Shown: piece after piece, positions 9,941-20,452 of the stretch
Layout: each line of letters opens with the position of its first letter
Numbering within the stretch: position 1 is the first letter of the stretch
Origin: Prochlorococcus sp. AG-402-C09
GTDB lineage: Bacteria; Cyanobacteriota; Cyanobacteriia; PCC-6307; Cyanobiaceae
Assembly: GCA_003279565.1 (NCBI GenBank)
Contig: QCHN01000005.1
Location: 1-64,000 of the forward strand
Direction: 5' to 3'
Length of the DNA: 64,000 nucleotides
The notes under the pieces: generated by a model
Database searches by the model: none
Told to the model about the DNA's origin: nothing
Seen by the model: only the letters and a program-made list of their open reading frames with translations
Position numbers and translations under genes: made by a program

Positions 9941-11035
9941 ATGATTGATTTTCATAACGATCAAAAAACATGGGTGCCTTGGATGAGACGTTCAATCCAG
10001 TTGGCTTTATTGGCAGAAGGTAGGACAAGCCCAAATCCCCTTGTTGGAGCAATCATTTTGGATGCGAGTGGAAGACTTGTTGGAGAAGGATTTCATACAG
10101 GAGCAGGGAATCCTCATGCCGAAATAGAAGCACTTTCTCAAGCGGGAAAGAAGTCGGTTGATGGAACAATCGTTGTTACTTTAGAACCCTGTTGCCATCA
10201 AGGATTAACACCTCCATGTACAGAAGCAATTATAAAAGCCGGTTTAAAAAAGGTTGTTATCGGGATGGTCGATCCTGATCCAAGAGTTTCAGGCAATGGA
10301 ATTTCAAGATTAAAAGACTCTGGACTTGAAGTTGTCGAGGGGGTTTTGCGTCAAGAATGTGAGTCAATTAATCGAGAATTTAGTTTTAGAGTTCGTCATG
10401 GACGTCCTTGGGGAATTCTTAAATGGGCAATGAGCTTAGATGGAAGAATTGGTTTGCCTAATGGTTGTAGTAAGTGGATTACAGATGCTCCGGCGAGGAA
10501 TTCGGTTCATCAAATTAGGTCTAAGTGTGATGCGGTAATAGTTGGAGGAGGAACAGTTCGTGTTGATAATCCTTTATTGACTTCAAGGGGAAACTCAAAT
10601 TTTGAACCTTTAAGGGTCATTTTCTCAAGGTCGTTGGATTTACCTAAATCTGCAAAACTTTGGGATACAAAAATTGCTAGAACCATAATTGCTTATGGAC
10701 CTGAGGGGAATGAAGGTTTCTTTTCTGATTTGCCAGATGGTCCAGAGAAATTGAGATTAAATACTAATGATCCATCCGAATTGCTAAGTTCACTCGCGAA
10801 AAAAGGCTGCAATAAAATTCTTTGGGAATGCGGCCCCCAATTAGCTACAAGTGCGATTGAGGCAAATTGTGTTCAAGAATTAGTAGTTTTTGTCGCACCA
10901 AAACTACTAGGAGGAAACTCTGCAATGGCCCCTCTGAATAGTTTTGGATTTGAATCAATAAGTTCTACCTACAAATTGCAACATTCTCTTTTAGATCGAA
11001 AAGGAGATGATCTTTGTTGGGGACTACTTTTTTAG
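9941..11035 (+). CDS. ribD: bifunctional riboflavin deaminase/reductase RibD
   Basis: HAEIEAL, TLEPCCHQGLTPPCTEAI, KWAMSLDGRIG, LWECGPQLA. Confidence 0.94.
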   Translation: MIDFHNDQKTWVPWMRRSIQLALLAEGRTSPNPLVGAIILDASGRLVGEGFHTGAGNPHAEIEALSQAGKKSVDGTIVVTLEPCCHQGLTPPCTEAIIKAGLKKVVIGMVDPDPRVSGNGISRLKDSGLEVVEGVLRQECESINREFSFRVRHGRPWGILKWAMSLDGRIGLPNGCSKWITDAPARNSVHQIRSKCDAVIVGGGTVRVDNPLLTSRGNSNFEPLRVIFSRSLDLPKSAKLWDTKIARTIIAYGPEGNEGFFSDLPDGPEKLRLNTNDPSELLSSLAKKGCNKILWECGPQLATSAIEANCVQELVVFVAPKLLGGNSAMAPLNSFGFESISSTYKLQHSLLDRKGDDLCWGLLF

Positions 11036-11134
11036 GGGGTTAATTTTTTAGAATTTGATATTCGTTCGGATCTCCCTCCAGTTAAACAAGTCGATTTGGG
11101 ATGAAAATTGTTTAACTTAGTATCAACCAAATAA

Positions 11135-13015
11135 TTGCTAATGCCAATACGACAGGACGAAAATCAACCAAATAGACGTTTTGGAATAATTAATTTAGTT
11201 CTAATAGGTTTTGGAGCGCTTCTTCTTTTTAGTAGCTTTTTCCCAAGTCAAAATACACAAGTACCAAGAGTTCCTTACTCCCTCTTTATTAATCAAGTAG
11301 ATGATGGAGAAGTCAAACGTGCATATATAACTCAAGATCAAATTAGATATGAACTTTCTACTGCAGAAGAAGGTGCCCCTTCTGTTCTTGCAACTACTCC
11401 AATTTTTGATATGGAGTTACCACAAAGGTTAGAGAAGAAAGGTGTTGAGTTTGCAGCCGCACCTCCAAAGAAACCAAACATATTTACTACTATTCTCAGT
11501 TGGGTTGTCCCACCTTTAATATTTATTCTTGTACTGCAATTTTTTGCTCGTAGAAGCATGGGTGGGGGTGGAGCTCAAGGAGCCCTAAGTTTTACTAAAA
11601 GCAAGGCAAAAGTATATGTTCCTGACGATGAGTCAAAAGTCACTTTTGAAGATGTTGCTGGAGTAGATGAAGCTAAAGATGAGTTGACTGAAATAGTTGA
11701 TTTCCTCAAAAAGCCACAAAGATACACAGATATCGGAGCTAGAATTCCAAAAGGTGTTCTACTGGTTGGTCCTCCAGGAACTGGTAAAACTCTTTTGTCC
11801 AAAGCTGTAGCAGGTGAAGCAGAAGTACCTTTCTTCATTATTTCTGGTTCTGAATTTGTGGAACTATTCGTTGGAGCAGGTGCAGCAAGAGTCAGAGATT
11901 TATTCGAACAAGCCAAGAAAAAAGCTCCTTGCATAATTTTCATAGATGAACTTGACGCTATCGGTAAAAGCAGATCCGGATCAATGGGAGTTGTCGGTGG
12001 AAATGACGAGAGAGAGCAAACTCTTAATCAACTCCTCACAGAAATGGATGGATTTGCTTCCACTGATAAACCAGTTATTGTTCTTGCAGCCACTAACCAG
12101 CCCGAAGTTCTAGACGCTGCATTACTTCGCCCAGGCAGATTTGATAGACAGGTACTTGTTGACAGACCAGATTTGTCTGGTAGAAAAACAATCTTGGAGA
12201 TCTATACTAAAAAAGTTAAACTTTCAAATGAGATTGATTTAGATCGTATTGCTCAGGCAACTAGTGGTTTTGCTGGAGCTGATTTAGCAAACATGGTAAA
12301 TGAAGCAGCTCTTCTTGCTGCTCGAGGCAAAAGAACATCAGTTGAGCAAAAAGATCTTAATGAGGCTATAGAAAGAGTAGTTGCTGGATTAGAGAAAAAA
12401 AGTAGAGTTTTGCAAGACGATGAGAAAAAGATTGTTGCTTATCATGAGGTTGGTCATGCCATAGTTGGCCACTTAATGCCCGGAGGAAGCAAGGTTGCAA
12501 AAATCTCAATCGTCCCTAGAGGAATGAGCGCGCTGGGATATACTCTTCAATTGCCTACTGAGGAAAGATTCTTAAATTCAAAAGAAGACTTGCAAGGTCA
12601 AATAGCTACTCTCCTCGGTGGTAGATCTGCTGAAGAGATAATTTTTGGTAAAATCACTACTGGAGCTTCAAATGATCTACAAAGAGCTACTGATCTAGCT
12701 GAGCAAATGGTAGGCACATATGGAATGAGCGATATTTTGGGACCATTGGCATATGACAAGCAGGGAGGAGGCCAATTCCTTGGTGGTAATAACAATCCCA
12801 GAAGAGAGCTAAGTGATGCAACTGCTCAAGCAATTGATAAAGAAGTTAGAAGCTTGGTTGATGATGCTCATGAAAGTGCCCTCAATATTCTTAAAAATAA
12901 TCTTTCATTATTAGAGGATATTTCTCAAAAGATCCTAGAGAAGGAAGTGATAGAGGGAGATGAGCTCAAAGAAATGCTCTCTAATAGTGTTATGCCTGAA
13001 AAAGTTTTAAATTAA
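11135..13015 (+). CDS. ftsH: ATP-dependent zinc metalloprotease FtsH
   Basis: [29 protein letters not shown], second region of homology, [10 protein letters not shown] zinc site. Confidence 0.97.
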   Translation: MLMPIRQDENQPNRRFGIINLVLIGFGALLLFSSFFPSQNTQVPRVPYSLFINQVDDGEVKRAYITQDQIRYELSTAEEGAPSVLATTPIFDMELPQRLEKKGVEFAAAPPKKPNIFTTILSWVVPPLIFILVLQFFARRSMGGGGAQGALSFTKSKAKVYVPDDESKVTFEDVAGVDEAKDELTEIVDFLKKPQRYTDIGARIPKGVLLVGPPGTGKTLLSKAVAGEAEVPFFIISGSEFVELFVGAGAARVRDLFEQAKKKAPCIIFIDELDAIGKSRSGSMGVVGGNDEREQTLNQLLTEMDGFASTDKPVIVLAATNQPEVLDAALLRPGRFDRQVLVDRPDLSGRKTILEIYTKKVKLSNEIDLDRIAQATSGFAGADLANMVNEAALLAARGKRTSVEQKDLNEAIERVVAGLEKKSRVLQDDEKKIVAYHEVGHAIVGHLMPGGSKVAKISIVPRGMSALGYTLQLPTEERFLNSKEDLQGQIATLLGGRSAEEIIFGKITTGASNDLQRATDLAEQMVGTYGMSDILGPLAYDKQGGGQFLGGNNNPRRELSDATAQAIDKEVRSLVDDAHESALNILKNNLSLLEDISQKILEKEVIEGDELKEMLSNSVMPEKVLN

Positions 13016-13030
13016 AAACACTTGACTTTT

Positions 13031-13057
13031 ATATCCTTTATCTCCGATAAAGGATAT
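13031..13057. promoter_or_regulatory. 12-bp perfect stem / 3-nt loop hairpin between ftsH and argF
   Basis: ATATCCTTTATC-TCC-GATAAAGGATAT. Confidence 0.7.
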
Positions 13058-13071
13058 TTGAGGCTTATTTT

Positions 13072-14025
13072 ATGGCTTCAGCGTTTGGCTTAGCTTCTAA
13101 ATTAAATTCCTTCAGCAAAAACAACTTTCTTTCTTCGTCTGATTTAAATAGTGATCAGATTTTTTCCTTATTTGAATTAGCTAAACAGCTAAAATCAGGA
13201 AATAGAAGAATAGATCTTGGCAATAGAGTCCTTGGACTAATATTTAAAAAAGCCTCCACAAGGACAAGAGTTAGCTTTCAAGTTGCGATGGCAAGACTGG
13301 GAGGCCAGACTATTGATTTGAATCCTCAAATCACACAACTTGGTAGGGGTGAACCTATTAAAGACACAGCTAGAGTATTGAGCCGCTACTGTGATGCTCT
13401 TGCAATTAGGACTTTTTCTCAGCAAGAACTAGAAGAATATGCAGATTGGGCTACGATTCCCATCATAAATGCTTTGACAGATCTAGAACATCCTTGTCAG
13501 GCACTTGCGGATTATCTAACAATTCAGGAGAAATTTGGGGAGCTCAAAGGAATAAATCTTTCTTACATCGGGGATGGCAATAATGTTGCAAACTCATTGA
13601 TGATTTGCGGAGCAATCTTGGGAGTTAATGTGCAAATTTGCTCTCCAACAGGTTTTGAAGCAGACAAGAAAATAGTGGAGAAGGCAAAATCGCTCTCTAA
13701 CTTTGGTTCGAAAATATCTATCTGTAATGATCCTTCAGAGGCTGTCAAAGAGTCTCAAGTGATTTACACAGATGTCTGGGCCTCTATGGGGCAAGAGGAA
13801 GAACAATTAAAGAGGAAAGAAATTTTCGAAAAGTATAAAGTTGATCAAAAATTAATCGGCCTTGCAGACGAGGAGGTGATTATTTTGCATTGCTTGCCTG
13901 CTCATAGAGGGGAAGAAATCACAGAAGAGGCTTTAGAGAGTCAAAGTAGAAATGTCTTTGACCAAGCTGAGAACAGGCTTCATGTTCAGCAAGCCTTGCT
14001 TGCTGTCCAGCTTGGAGGACTTTAG
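13072..14025 (+). CDS. argF: ornithine carbamoyltransferase
   Basis: KKASTRTRVSFQVAM, HPCQALADYLTI, DVWASMGQEEE, LHCLPAHRGEEI. Confidence 0.96.
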   Translation: MASAFGLASKLNSFSKNNFLSSSDLNSDQIFSLFELAKQLKSGNRRIDLGNRVLGLIFKKASTRTRVSFQVAMARLGGQTIDLNPQITQLGRGEPIKDTARVLSRYCDALAIRTFSQQELEEYADWATIPIINALTDLEHPCQALADYLTIQEKFGELKGINLSYIGDGNNVANSLMICGAILGVNVQICSPTGFEADKKIVEKAKSLSNFGSKISICNDPSEAVKESQVIYTDVWASMGQEEEQLKRKEIFEKYKVDQKLIGLADEEVIILHCLPAHRGEEITEEALESQSRNVFDQAENRLHVQQALLAVQLGGL

Positions 14026-14050
14026 GGTTGCGATGCTGAGATATTTTAGG

Positions 14051-14080
14051 TACATATGTATTGAAGGACATATGTACTCA
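14051..14080 (+). promoter_or_regulatory. LexA-box-like operator upstream of lexA
   Basis: Perfect 10-bp inverted repeat GTACATATGT-attgaagg-ACATATGTAC; each arm resembles the cyanobacterial LexA box RGTACNNNDGTWCB. Confidence 0.65.
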
Positions 14081-14090
14081 ATCTGCCCGA

Positions 14091-14699
14091 ATGCCAGAAG
14101 AAGCTCTAACCACTGCCCAACAAGAACTCTATGACTGGCTTGTAGATTTTATTGGAGATCATCATCACAGCCCTTCAATTAGGCAGATGATGCAAGCTAT
14201 GGGCCTTAGATCTCCAGCGCCAATTCAAAGCCGTTTAAGACATTTACAACAAAAAGGTTGGATAAAATGGCAAGAAGGTCAGGCAAGAACACTGCAATTA
14301 ATAGAGGAGAGTATTACTGGCGTGCCTGTTTTAGGCGCAATAGCTGCAGGTGGGTTGGTTGAAACTTTCGATGATGTACAGGAAACTCTAGACTTAAATT
14401 CAGTTCTTCAATTAAAGGGACTTTTTGCTTTGACTGTAAATGGAGATTCAATGATTGATTCTTTTATTGCAGACGGAGACATGGTCTTAATGGAACCTGT
14501 TAATGACCCATCTCGTCTGAGAAACGGGACTATTGTTAGTGCAATGGTGCCTGGTTTAGGAACTACTTTAAAACATTTTTTTCGTGATGGAAGTTTAGTT
14601 CGTTTAGAAGCCGCTAATACTTCTTATGAGCCTATAGAAATTGATGCTGAACAAGTGCACGTTCAGGGAAAACTAGCAGCTGTGTGGAGGAAAACTTAA
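14091..14699 (+). CDS. lexA: LexA repressor
   Basis: MPEEALTTAQQELYDWLVDFIGDHHHSPSIRQMMQAMGLRSPAPIQSRL; GDSMIDSFIADGDMVLM protease region. ATG at 14091 preferred over TTG at 14061. Confidence 0.92.
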   Translation: MPEEALTTAQQELYDWLVDFIGDHHHSPSIRQMMQAMGLRSPAPIQSRLRHLQQKGWIKWQEGQARTLQLIEESITGVPVLGAIAAGGLVETFDDVQETLDLNSVLQLKGLFALTVNGDSMIDSFIADGDMVLMEPVNDPSRLRNGTIVSAMVPGLGTTLKHFFRDGSLVRLEAANTSYEPIEIDAEQVHVQGKLAAVWRKT

Positions 14700-14712
14700 C
14701 TGTATTTTGAAA

Positions 14713-14943
14713 CTAATTAAAACTATTATTTGTTTTCGACTTCCAAGAGTTGAATAAAGATTTTCTATTTTTATCTTCGCTATGCACTAAATTATCTGCT
14801 GCAGCGAAGGGGCTTTCGGTTGCTAATAAAGGCTTTCTTATTAGAGCTCCCAGTCCTTTTGCTTCTATGTGAATTCCACCTTCCATATGTACTATTTGGA
14901 AGGTCCAGTTTTTATTCCAATAAATGGAGAAAGGATTATGCAT
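14713..14943 (-). CDS. hypothetical protein (76 aa)
   Basis: ORF with plausible composition in a convergent intergenic gap. Confidence 0.4.
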   Translation of the reverse strand: MHNPFSIYWNKNWTFQIVHMEGGIHIEAKGLGALIRKPLLATESPFAAADNLVHSEDKNRKSLFNSWKSKTNNSFN

Positions 14944-15346
14944 ATAGTCACTATGACTCTAAAGTATCTATTGGTGGTTTCTAAGTCAGCAAAATAAATT
15001 AATTAATATGTAAAAAATATTATCAATTAGTAAATTTATTCTTAATGTAATATTGTATAGAAATTAAGACTTAAAACTAAGAACAAAGTTTTGTTTGAAG
15101 ATGAAAGTATTGAAATATTGTATTTTAAATTAATTGATGTTCTTGAAAGAGAATTAAATTATTGGTCAAATAGGCTGGACTAGACCAATCCTATGAAATA
15201 GCTATTAATGCTAGTTTATCTATTCACTGCAAGTCTTTTTGGGCTAATTGCTTTATCTCGTAACCACCAAATAGGTAATTTTGGAATAATTGATTTTTAA
15301 TTTTATATTAAAAAGAAACCAAAAAAAAAAGGTTTTCGAATAGCAG

Positions 15347-15568
15347 TTTTCCACTTTTCCACAAATTCATAATTATTAGAAAAACTCAATAGGAATGATG
15401 TCAATTGTATAAGTGGATTAATTACAAAAAACTGTACATAACGATACAAACATAACTGCTGCAATAGTTTGCAAGCATTCTGTATCCCTTGATACAGGGA
15501 AAAGTGCTTGTCAAAAATCTCTGACAAAAATTTTTTGTAATATGAGAAAAACAAGAAAATGTGGAAAA
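15347..15568. other. cluster of three DnaA-box-like motifs in AT-rich DNA
   Basis: TTTTCCACT 15347-15355, TTTTCCACA 15355-15363, TGTGGAAAA 15560-15568; small inverted repeats CTGTATC-cctt-GATACAG and TGTCA...TGACA in between. Confidence 0.35.
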
Positions 15569-15646
15569 GTATTTGAAATTTTATCTGCTCTTCAAAATCT
15601 CAAGATGCATTATTGATAGGTTTTTTATTAGCGAAAAAACAACTAG

Positions 15647-16114
15647 TTAAATCAAGTCAATGCCAATACCTCTAGCCATTAATGTTGCGAAAAACGGAAT
15701 CAAACCAAAACCTATAAGTTCTATGTTTGTAATCAACTTTAATCTAGATACTAGAGAAGGGGTTACATTAGGTAGTTTTCCTTTGCTTATTGGAATTGCC
15801 CACAGGACATAGTTAATGGTTGGGTAGAGTGATAGAGAACCCACTAATGCAAAAATAACTATCTTCGTCCAAAAAATAGGATTTTGAGTATAAAAATCTG
15901 CACCTTGACCATATTTAATTACTCTATAAATCCCGCTAACTAAAAGAGCAATACCCGCAACACCGTATACAATATCTGCCGCAATCATTGATATTGCTTC
16001 TTGTCTATTAGGATTTATTTTGATTGATATTCTTTCAAATGTTAAAGCTCCAAAGCAAATCATAAAACTCAAATAATGCACGTAAGCTACCGAAGCACTT
16101 GTAAATAAAGTCAT
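15647..16114 (-). CDS. DUF2214 family membrane protein
   Basis: Four-TM protein: HYLSFMICFGALTFERISIKI...DIVYGVAGIALLVSGIYRVIKYGQGADFYTQNPIFWTKI. Confidence 0.75.
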   Translation of the reverse strand: MTLFTSASVAYVHYLSFMICFGALTFERISIKINPNRQEAISMIAADIVYGVAGIALLVSGIYRVIKYGQGADFYTQNPIFWTKIVIFALVGSLSLYPTINYVLWAIPISKGKLPNVTPSLVSRLKLITNIELIGFGLIPFFATLMARGIGIDLI

Positions 16115-16350
16115 AGATCTTTAAGCAGTCCAGTCATGTTGAATCATTTGATACCTTAACAGAATTCAAAAGTCACTGTTCGTCAGCTTTTGACTTGGCT
16201 AAAAATTGTAGTTAAAAATTTATCAATTTTTCAGGATTCCTAATTGAAATTCTTTTAAGTTAATTTTAATATTGCTACAAATTGATTTAATATCGATAAT
16301 TTTTTTTAAATCAGATTATTATTTTATTTATTTTAATAAAGATATCTTTC

Positions 16351-16764
16351 ATGAGCTTACGATTTGAAAGAGTAATTCTTGGTTTAATACCTCCTCTTCT
16401 TTCCTTGTCTTTAGCTTTTATTATATTTTTTCCAAGTTCCTTGTCAGCAATAGAAATAGAGCAATCAGAAAATAGATTAATTGAAAAAGTATCCAAAGAC
16501 TTTACTAAAAAATTCTGTAATGGAATTGCCTTTGGCCTTTCAAAAGATAGTGCGATGAAGTTTGCTGTGAACGAGAATTTTTTAGTTTTTGAGAAGAAAA
16601 AAGGTATCAATAGTATGAACAAGGAATTATTATCCAATAAAATTGCAAACTCTGTAGTTGATAATTGTGGATATCCGTTAAACTTAAAAGGTGATCAAGG
16701 AATAAAAGAATTTGAGAAGGATTATTTATTAATAATTCATGATTTTTTTGATAAAGCTAATTAA
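16351..16764 (+). CDS. hypothetical protein with N-terminal TM/signal
   Basis: 137 aa, hydrophobic N-terminus, coding-like body. Confidence 0.6.
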   Translation: MSLRFERVILGLIPPLLSLSLAFIIFFPSSLSAIEIEQSENRLIEKVSKDFTKKFCNGIAFGLSKDSAMKFAVNENFLVFEKKKGINSMNKELLSNKIANSVVDNCGYPLNLKGDQGIKEFEKDYLLIIHDFFDKAN

Positions 16765-16851
16765 TTTATTATTTTTCTAATATTGGCTTTTTAATGATAA
16801 TCTTATGTTGATATATCTAAATGCGTTTGCAGATTAGTTTCAATTAAAATC

Positions 16852-17892
16852 ATGAAAAGTATTTTAGTTACTGGTGGTTGTGGTTTTATAGGTAGTCATA
16901 CATGCTTAGAATTGTTAGAAAGAAATTTTAAAATAGTTGTAATTGATTCATTAGTTAATAGTTCTCCTTTAGCACTTGAAAGAGTTAAAAAATTAACGAA
17001 TAAAGTAAAAAATCTTTCTTTCTATAAAGGGGATTTAAGAGATATAAATTTTCTAAGAGAAGTTTTTTTTAGATTAAAAGATGAAAATAACTCTATCTCT
17101 GGAGTCGTACATTTCGCAGGATTAAAAGCTGTAGGAGAATCTTGTTATGAGCCTTTGAGATACTGGGATAATAACGTTAACGGTACAATTAACCTGATCC
17201 GAGTAATGGAAGAAAATAATTGTAAAACAATTGTCTTTAGTAGTAGCGCTACTATTTATAAGGTCACAAATAATTTACCAATTAAGGAGTCCGCAGAAAT
17301 TCAATCAATCAACCCATATGGCAGTACTAAATTAGTAATAGAGCAGTTATTGAATGATTTAGCCATAAATTCACCTCAAGAATGGAGAATCTCATCGTTG
17401 AGATATTTTAATCCTATTGGAGCCCATCCTTCTGGTTTGATTGGGGAAAATCCATTAGGAAAGCCAACTAATATTTTCCCTTTAATTATGCAAGTTGGGA
17501 TAGGAAGAATAAAAAAATTGCAAATATTTGGTAATGATTGGGAAACTTTTGATGGCACAGGAGTTAGAGACTATATACATGTTTCAGACATAGCTGAGGC
17601 ACACTTTCTTGCTTTGGAGTTTTTGCTTGAGCATAAACCTCAAATTATAAATTTTAATCTAGGCACAGCAAAAGGAACCAGTGTTTTAGAACTAATAAAT
17701 ATGTTTCAAGAAGTCACTAAAATTAAAATACCTTATGAGTTTACAGATAGAAGAAAGGGTGATAGTTGTACAGTAATTGCAGATAACTCTAAAGCTTTTT
17801 TAGATCTTAATTGGAAGCCTAAAAGGAGTTTATCTGAAATGTGTTGCGATGGATGGAGATGGCAATCGAATAATCCAAGTGGTTATTTATAA
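16852..17892 (+). CDS. galE: UDP-glucose 4-epimerase
   Basis: ILVTGGCGFIGSHTCLELL, SSSATIY, NPYGSTK, RYFNPIGAHPSG, DGTGVRDYIHV. Confidence 0.93.
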   Translation: MKSILVTGGCGFIGSHTCLELLERNFKIVVIDSLVNSSPLALERVKKLTNKVKNLSFYKGDLRDINFLREVFFRLKDENNSISGVVHFAGLKAVGESCYEPLRYWDNNVNGTINLIRVMEENNCKTIVFSSSATIYKVTNNLPIKESAEIQSINPYGSTKLVIEQLLNDLAINSPQEWRISSLRYFNPIGAHPSGLIGENPLGKPTNIFPLIMQVGIGRIKKLQIFGNDWETFDGTGVRDYIHVSDIAEAHFLALEFLLEHKPQIINFNLGTAKGTSVLELINMFQEVTKIKIPYEFTDRRKGDSCTVIADNSKAFLDLNWKPKRSLSEMCCDGWRWQSNNPSGYL

Positions 17893-17912
17893 GAAGTATT
17901 AAATTTGCGAAG

Positions 17913-18899
17913 TTAATTAAAATGCTTGTTCTTGTAAGACGTAATTGTTTCAAGAATTCCTTTGTCTAGATCTATGGTAGGTCTCCATCCTATTTCTAAG
18001 ATTTTAGATATATCAAGTTGTTTTTTGGGAGTTCCATCTGGTTTGCTTGAATCCCAAAGGATTTCACCTTGAAACCCTGTTAAGGCTGCTATCTTTTCAG
18101 ATAATTCTTTTATGGAAATATCTTTACCAGTTCCTACATTTAAATATGTAAGTGGTTGTGAAAGGTTATTAATAGGAGCATTAATAGAATCTGGATCCCA
18201 TTTCTCAAGAGCAAAAACAACTGCTTCTCCAAGATCATCAACATGCAAAAATTCTCTTAATGGTGCTCCAGTTCCCCAGCAATTTACAGAGCTTAAATTA
18301 TCTTTTTTTGCTTCACAAAATTTCCTTATTAAACTAGCCATGACATGACTAGTGCTTGGATTGTAGTTGTCTCCAGGACCATAAAGATTCGTTGGCATTA
18401 AAGAAATAGCATCAAATCCATATTGCTTTCGTAAAGACTCACAGAGCTTAATTCCAGCTATCTTTGCAATCGCATAAGGTTCATTTGTTGGCTCTAATTC
18501 ACTTTCTAATAAGTATTCTTCTTTTATAGGTTGCTTGGCATACTTAGGGTATATACAACTACTACCTAAAAATAAAAATCTTTTAACCCCAAATGACCAT
18601 GCAGTTTCTATAACATTTGTTTGAATTTTCAAGTTATTTAATATGAAATCAGCTGGTTGAGTAGTATTAGCTAATATTCCCCCAACTTTAGCTGCAGCTA
18701 GAACAACAATAGTTGGTTTGTGAATATCAAACCAGTTTCGTATTTCGATAATATTTTCAAGATCTAATTCCTTACGTTTGGGAGTTAATAATGCATGCTC
18801 ATATCCTTTCTTTTTAAGACTTCTCACAATAGCACTTCCGCACATCCCTGTTGATCCAGCTATTAGAATTCTATCTTTAATATCAAGCAGGTTTTTCAT
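17913..18899 (-). CDS. fcl: GDP-L-fucose synthase
   Basis: AGSTGMCGSAIVRSL, AAKVGGILANTTQPADFI, FLGSSCIYPK, NEPYAIAKIAGIK, PTNLYGPGDNYNP. Confidence 0.93.
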   Translation of the reverse strand: MKNLLDIKDRILIAGSTGMCGSAIVRSLKKKGYEHALLTPKRKELDLENIIEIRNWFDIHKPTIVVLAAAKVGGILANTTQPADFILNNLKIQTNVIETAWSFGVKRFLFLGSSCIYPKYAKQPIKEEYLLESELEPTNEPYAIAKIAGIKLCESLRKQYGFDAISLMPTNLYGPGDNYNPSTSHVMASLIRKFCEAKKDNLSSVNCWGTGAPLREFLHVDDLGEAVVFALEKWDPDSINAPINNLSQPLTYLNVGTGKDISIKELSEKIAALTGFQGEILWDSSKPDGTPKKQLDISKILEIGWRPTIDLDKGILETITSYKNKHFN

Positions 18900-19404
18900 G
18901 ATGATTTTAAATGTATCAATAAAAAATTAGTTTTCATTTAGCGATGGTGCTCTTTATTCCTTAGAGGCTTATCTTATACTCCAACACTATGTAAAAGCTT
19001 GTTATCTTCACATCAAAAGAATAATTCACTATGACTTCAGCAATTTATCCTGATCTTCTAACATTGTCTTTTTTTCATGAGCATAGCGCTTTGATTTTGG
19101 AACTTAAGTCCTATGATCCTATATTATATTTTCTGATTTAAATCTTGGCAATAAAAGATATTTCATTTGATAATATAATTTTATTTGAGTGATTAATTCT
19201 TTTGAAAATTTTGCATGAGACTACTAAATTAATTAAGAGCTTATATATATCTTGAAGAAAGAATTTTGTTATTTATTTACTTCTATTTTTATTCTTAAAA
19301 GATTGTTTATCTTATGAAATTTTTATGAAGGCTGAATTTTAAAGTTCATAAATAACAAAATAATCAATTCTTGTAGTAATATCTAGTTTGAATTAATCAA
19401 GAAG

Positions 19405-20448
19405 ATTAAATCTCGATCTGTTTATCTTATTACAGGAGCTGCTGGCTTTATTGGTGCAGCTTTGTCTCATAGGTTGTTAAAGGCAGGTAATAGAGTTGTA
19501 GGTATAGATAATCTAAATTCTTATTATTCACCTTCATTGAAAAAATCTAGACTTGAACATATTAATAATAAGTTGAGTGATTATTCAGGGGATTGGTCTT
19601 TCTTAGAGCTTTCATTGGAGGATTATGAGTCTTTAACTGAAATCTTTGAGAAGCATTCTCCTACTATTGTTGTTAACTTAGCAGCACAAGCAGGAGTCAG
19701 ATATTCTTTGGAAAACCCTTTTTCGTATGTAAATAGTAATCTTGTAGGTTTTGTTAATCTCCTTGAGGCATGTAGGTTGCATGATGTTGAACATTTGATT
19801 TATGCATCTAGTAGCTCAGTTTATGGAGGCAATACAAATCTACCATTTGTAGAAGATCAACCAGTTAATCATCCTATAAGCCTTTACGCAGCGACCAAGA
19901 AATCAAATGAATTAATGGCACATACATATAGTCATTTATATAATCTTCCCTCGACTGGTTTACGTTTTTTCACTGTATATGGACCATGGGGAAGACCTGA
20001 TATGGCTCCAATGATTTTCGCGAAATCTATTCTTAACTGTAAGCCCATAATTGTAAATAATTTTGGAAAAATGAAGCGAGATTTTACTTATATAGAAGAT
20101 GTAGTTGAAGGTATTTATTTATGTTCAAAAAAACTTGCAACCTCTGATGATACTTTTGATAGTGTTCTGCCTAATCCCTCAACATCATTTGCACCTCATA
20201 GGATATTTAATATTGGAAATAGTGAACCTGTCGAACTACTTAGATTTATTGAAGTTCTTGAAAATGAGCTTGGTATGAAAGCTATAAAAAACTTTCAGCC
20301 AATCCCACCTGGTGATGTTATTGCTACAGCTGCTGATACGAAATTGTTAAATGATTGGGTTGGCTTTAAGCCAATGACATCAATAGAAAAAGGTATAAAG
20401 CATTTTGCTTGTTGGTATAAAGACTATTTTGATATATCGAGTGAATAA
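19405..20448 (+). CDS. NAD-dependent epimerase, UDP-glucuronate 4-epimerase-like
   Basis: IKSRSVYLITGAAGFIGAALSHRLLKAGNRVVGIDNLNSYYSPSLKKSRL... The Rossmann motif lies upstream of the first canonical start (TTG 19462); ATT at 19405 is the possible start. Confidence 0.8.
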   Translation: MKSRSVYLITGAAGFIGAALSHRLLKAGNRVVGIDNLNSYYSPSLKKSRLEHINNKLSDYSGDWSFLELSLEDYESLTEIFEKHSPTIVVNLAAQAGVRYSLENPFSYVNSNLVGFVNLLEACRLHDVEHLIYASSSSVYGGNTNLPFVEDQPVNHPISLYAATKKSNELMAHTYSHLYNLPSTGLRFFTVYGPWGRPDMAPMIFAKSILNCKPIIVNNFGKMKRDFTYIEDVVEGIYLCSKKLATSDDTFDSVLPNPSTSFAPHRIFNIGNSEPVELLRFIEVLENELGMKAIKNFQPIPPGDVIATAADTKLLNDWVGFKPMTSIEKGIKHFACWYKDYFDISSE

Positions 20449-20452
20449 TGAA

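Noticed and set aside
11338-12795. Reverse-strand ORFs inside ftsH (11338, 11575, 12598)
   Set aside because: Shadow ORFs opposite a strongly conserved gene.
15303-15554. 83-aa reverse ORF
   Set aside because: Low-complexity AT-driven composition and overlap with DnaA-box-like motifs; not convincing as coding.
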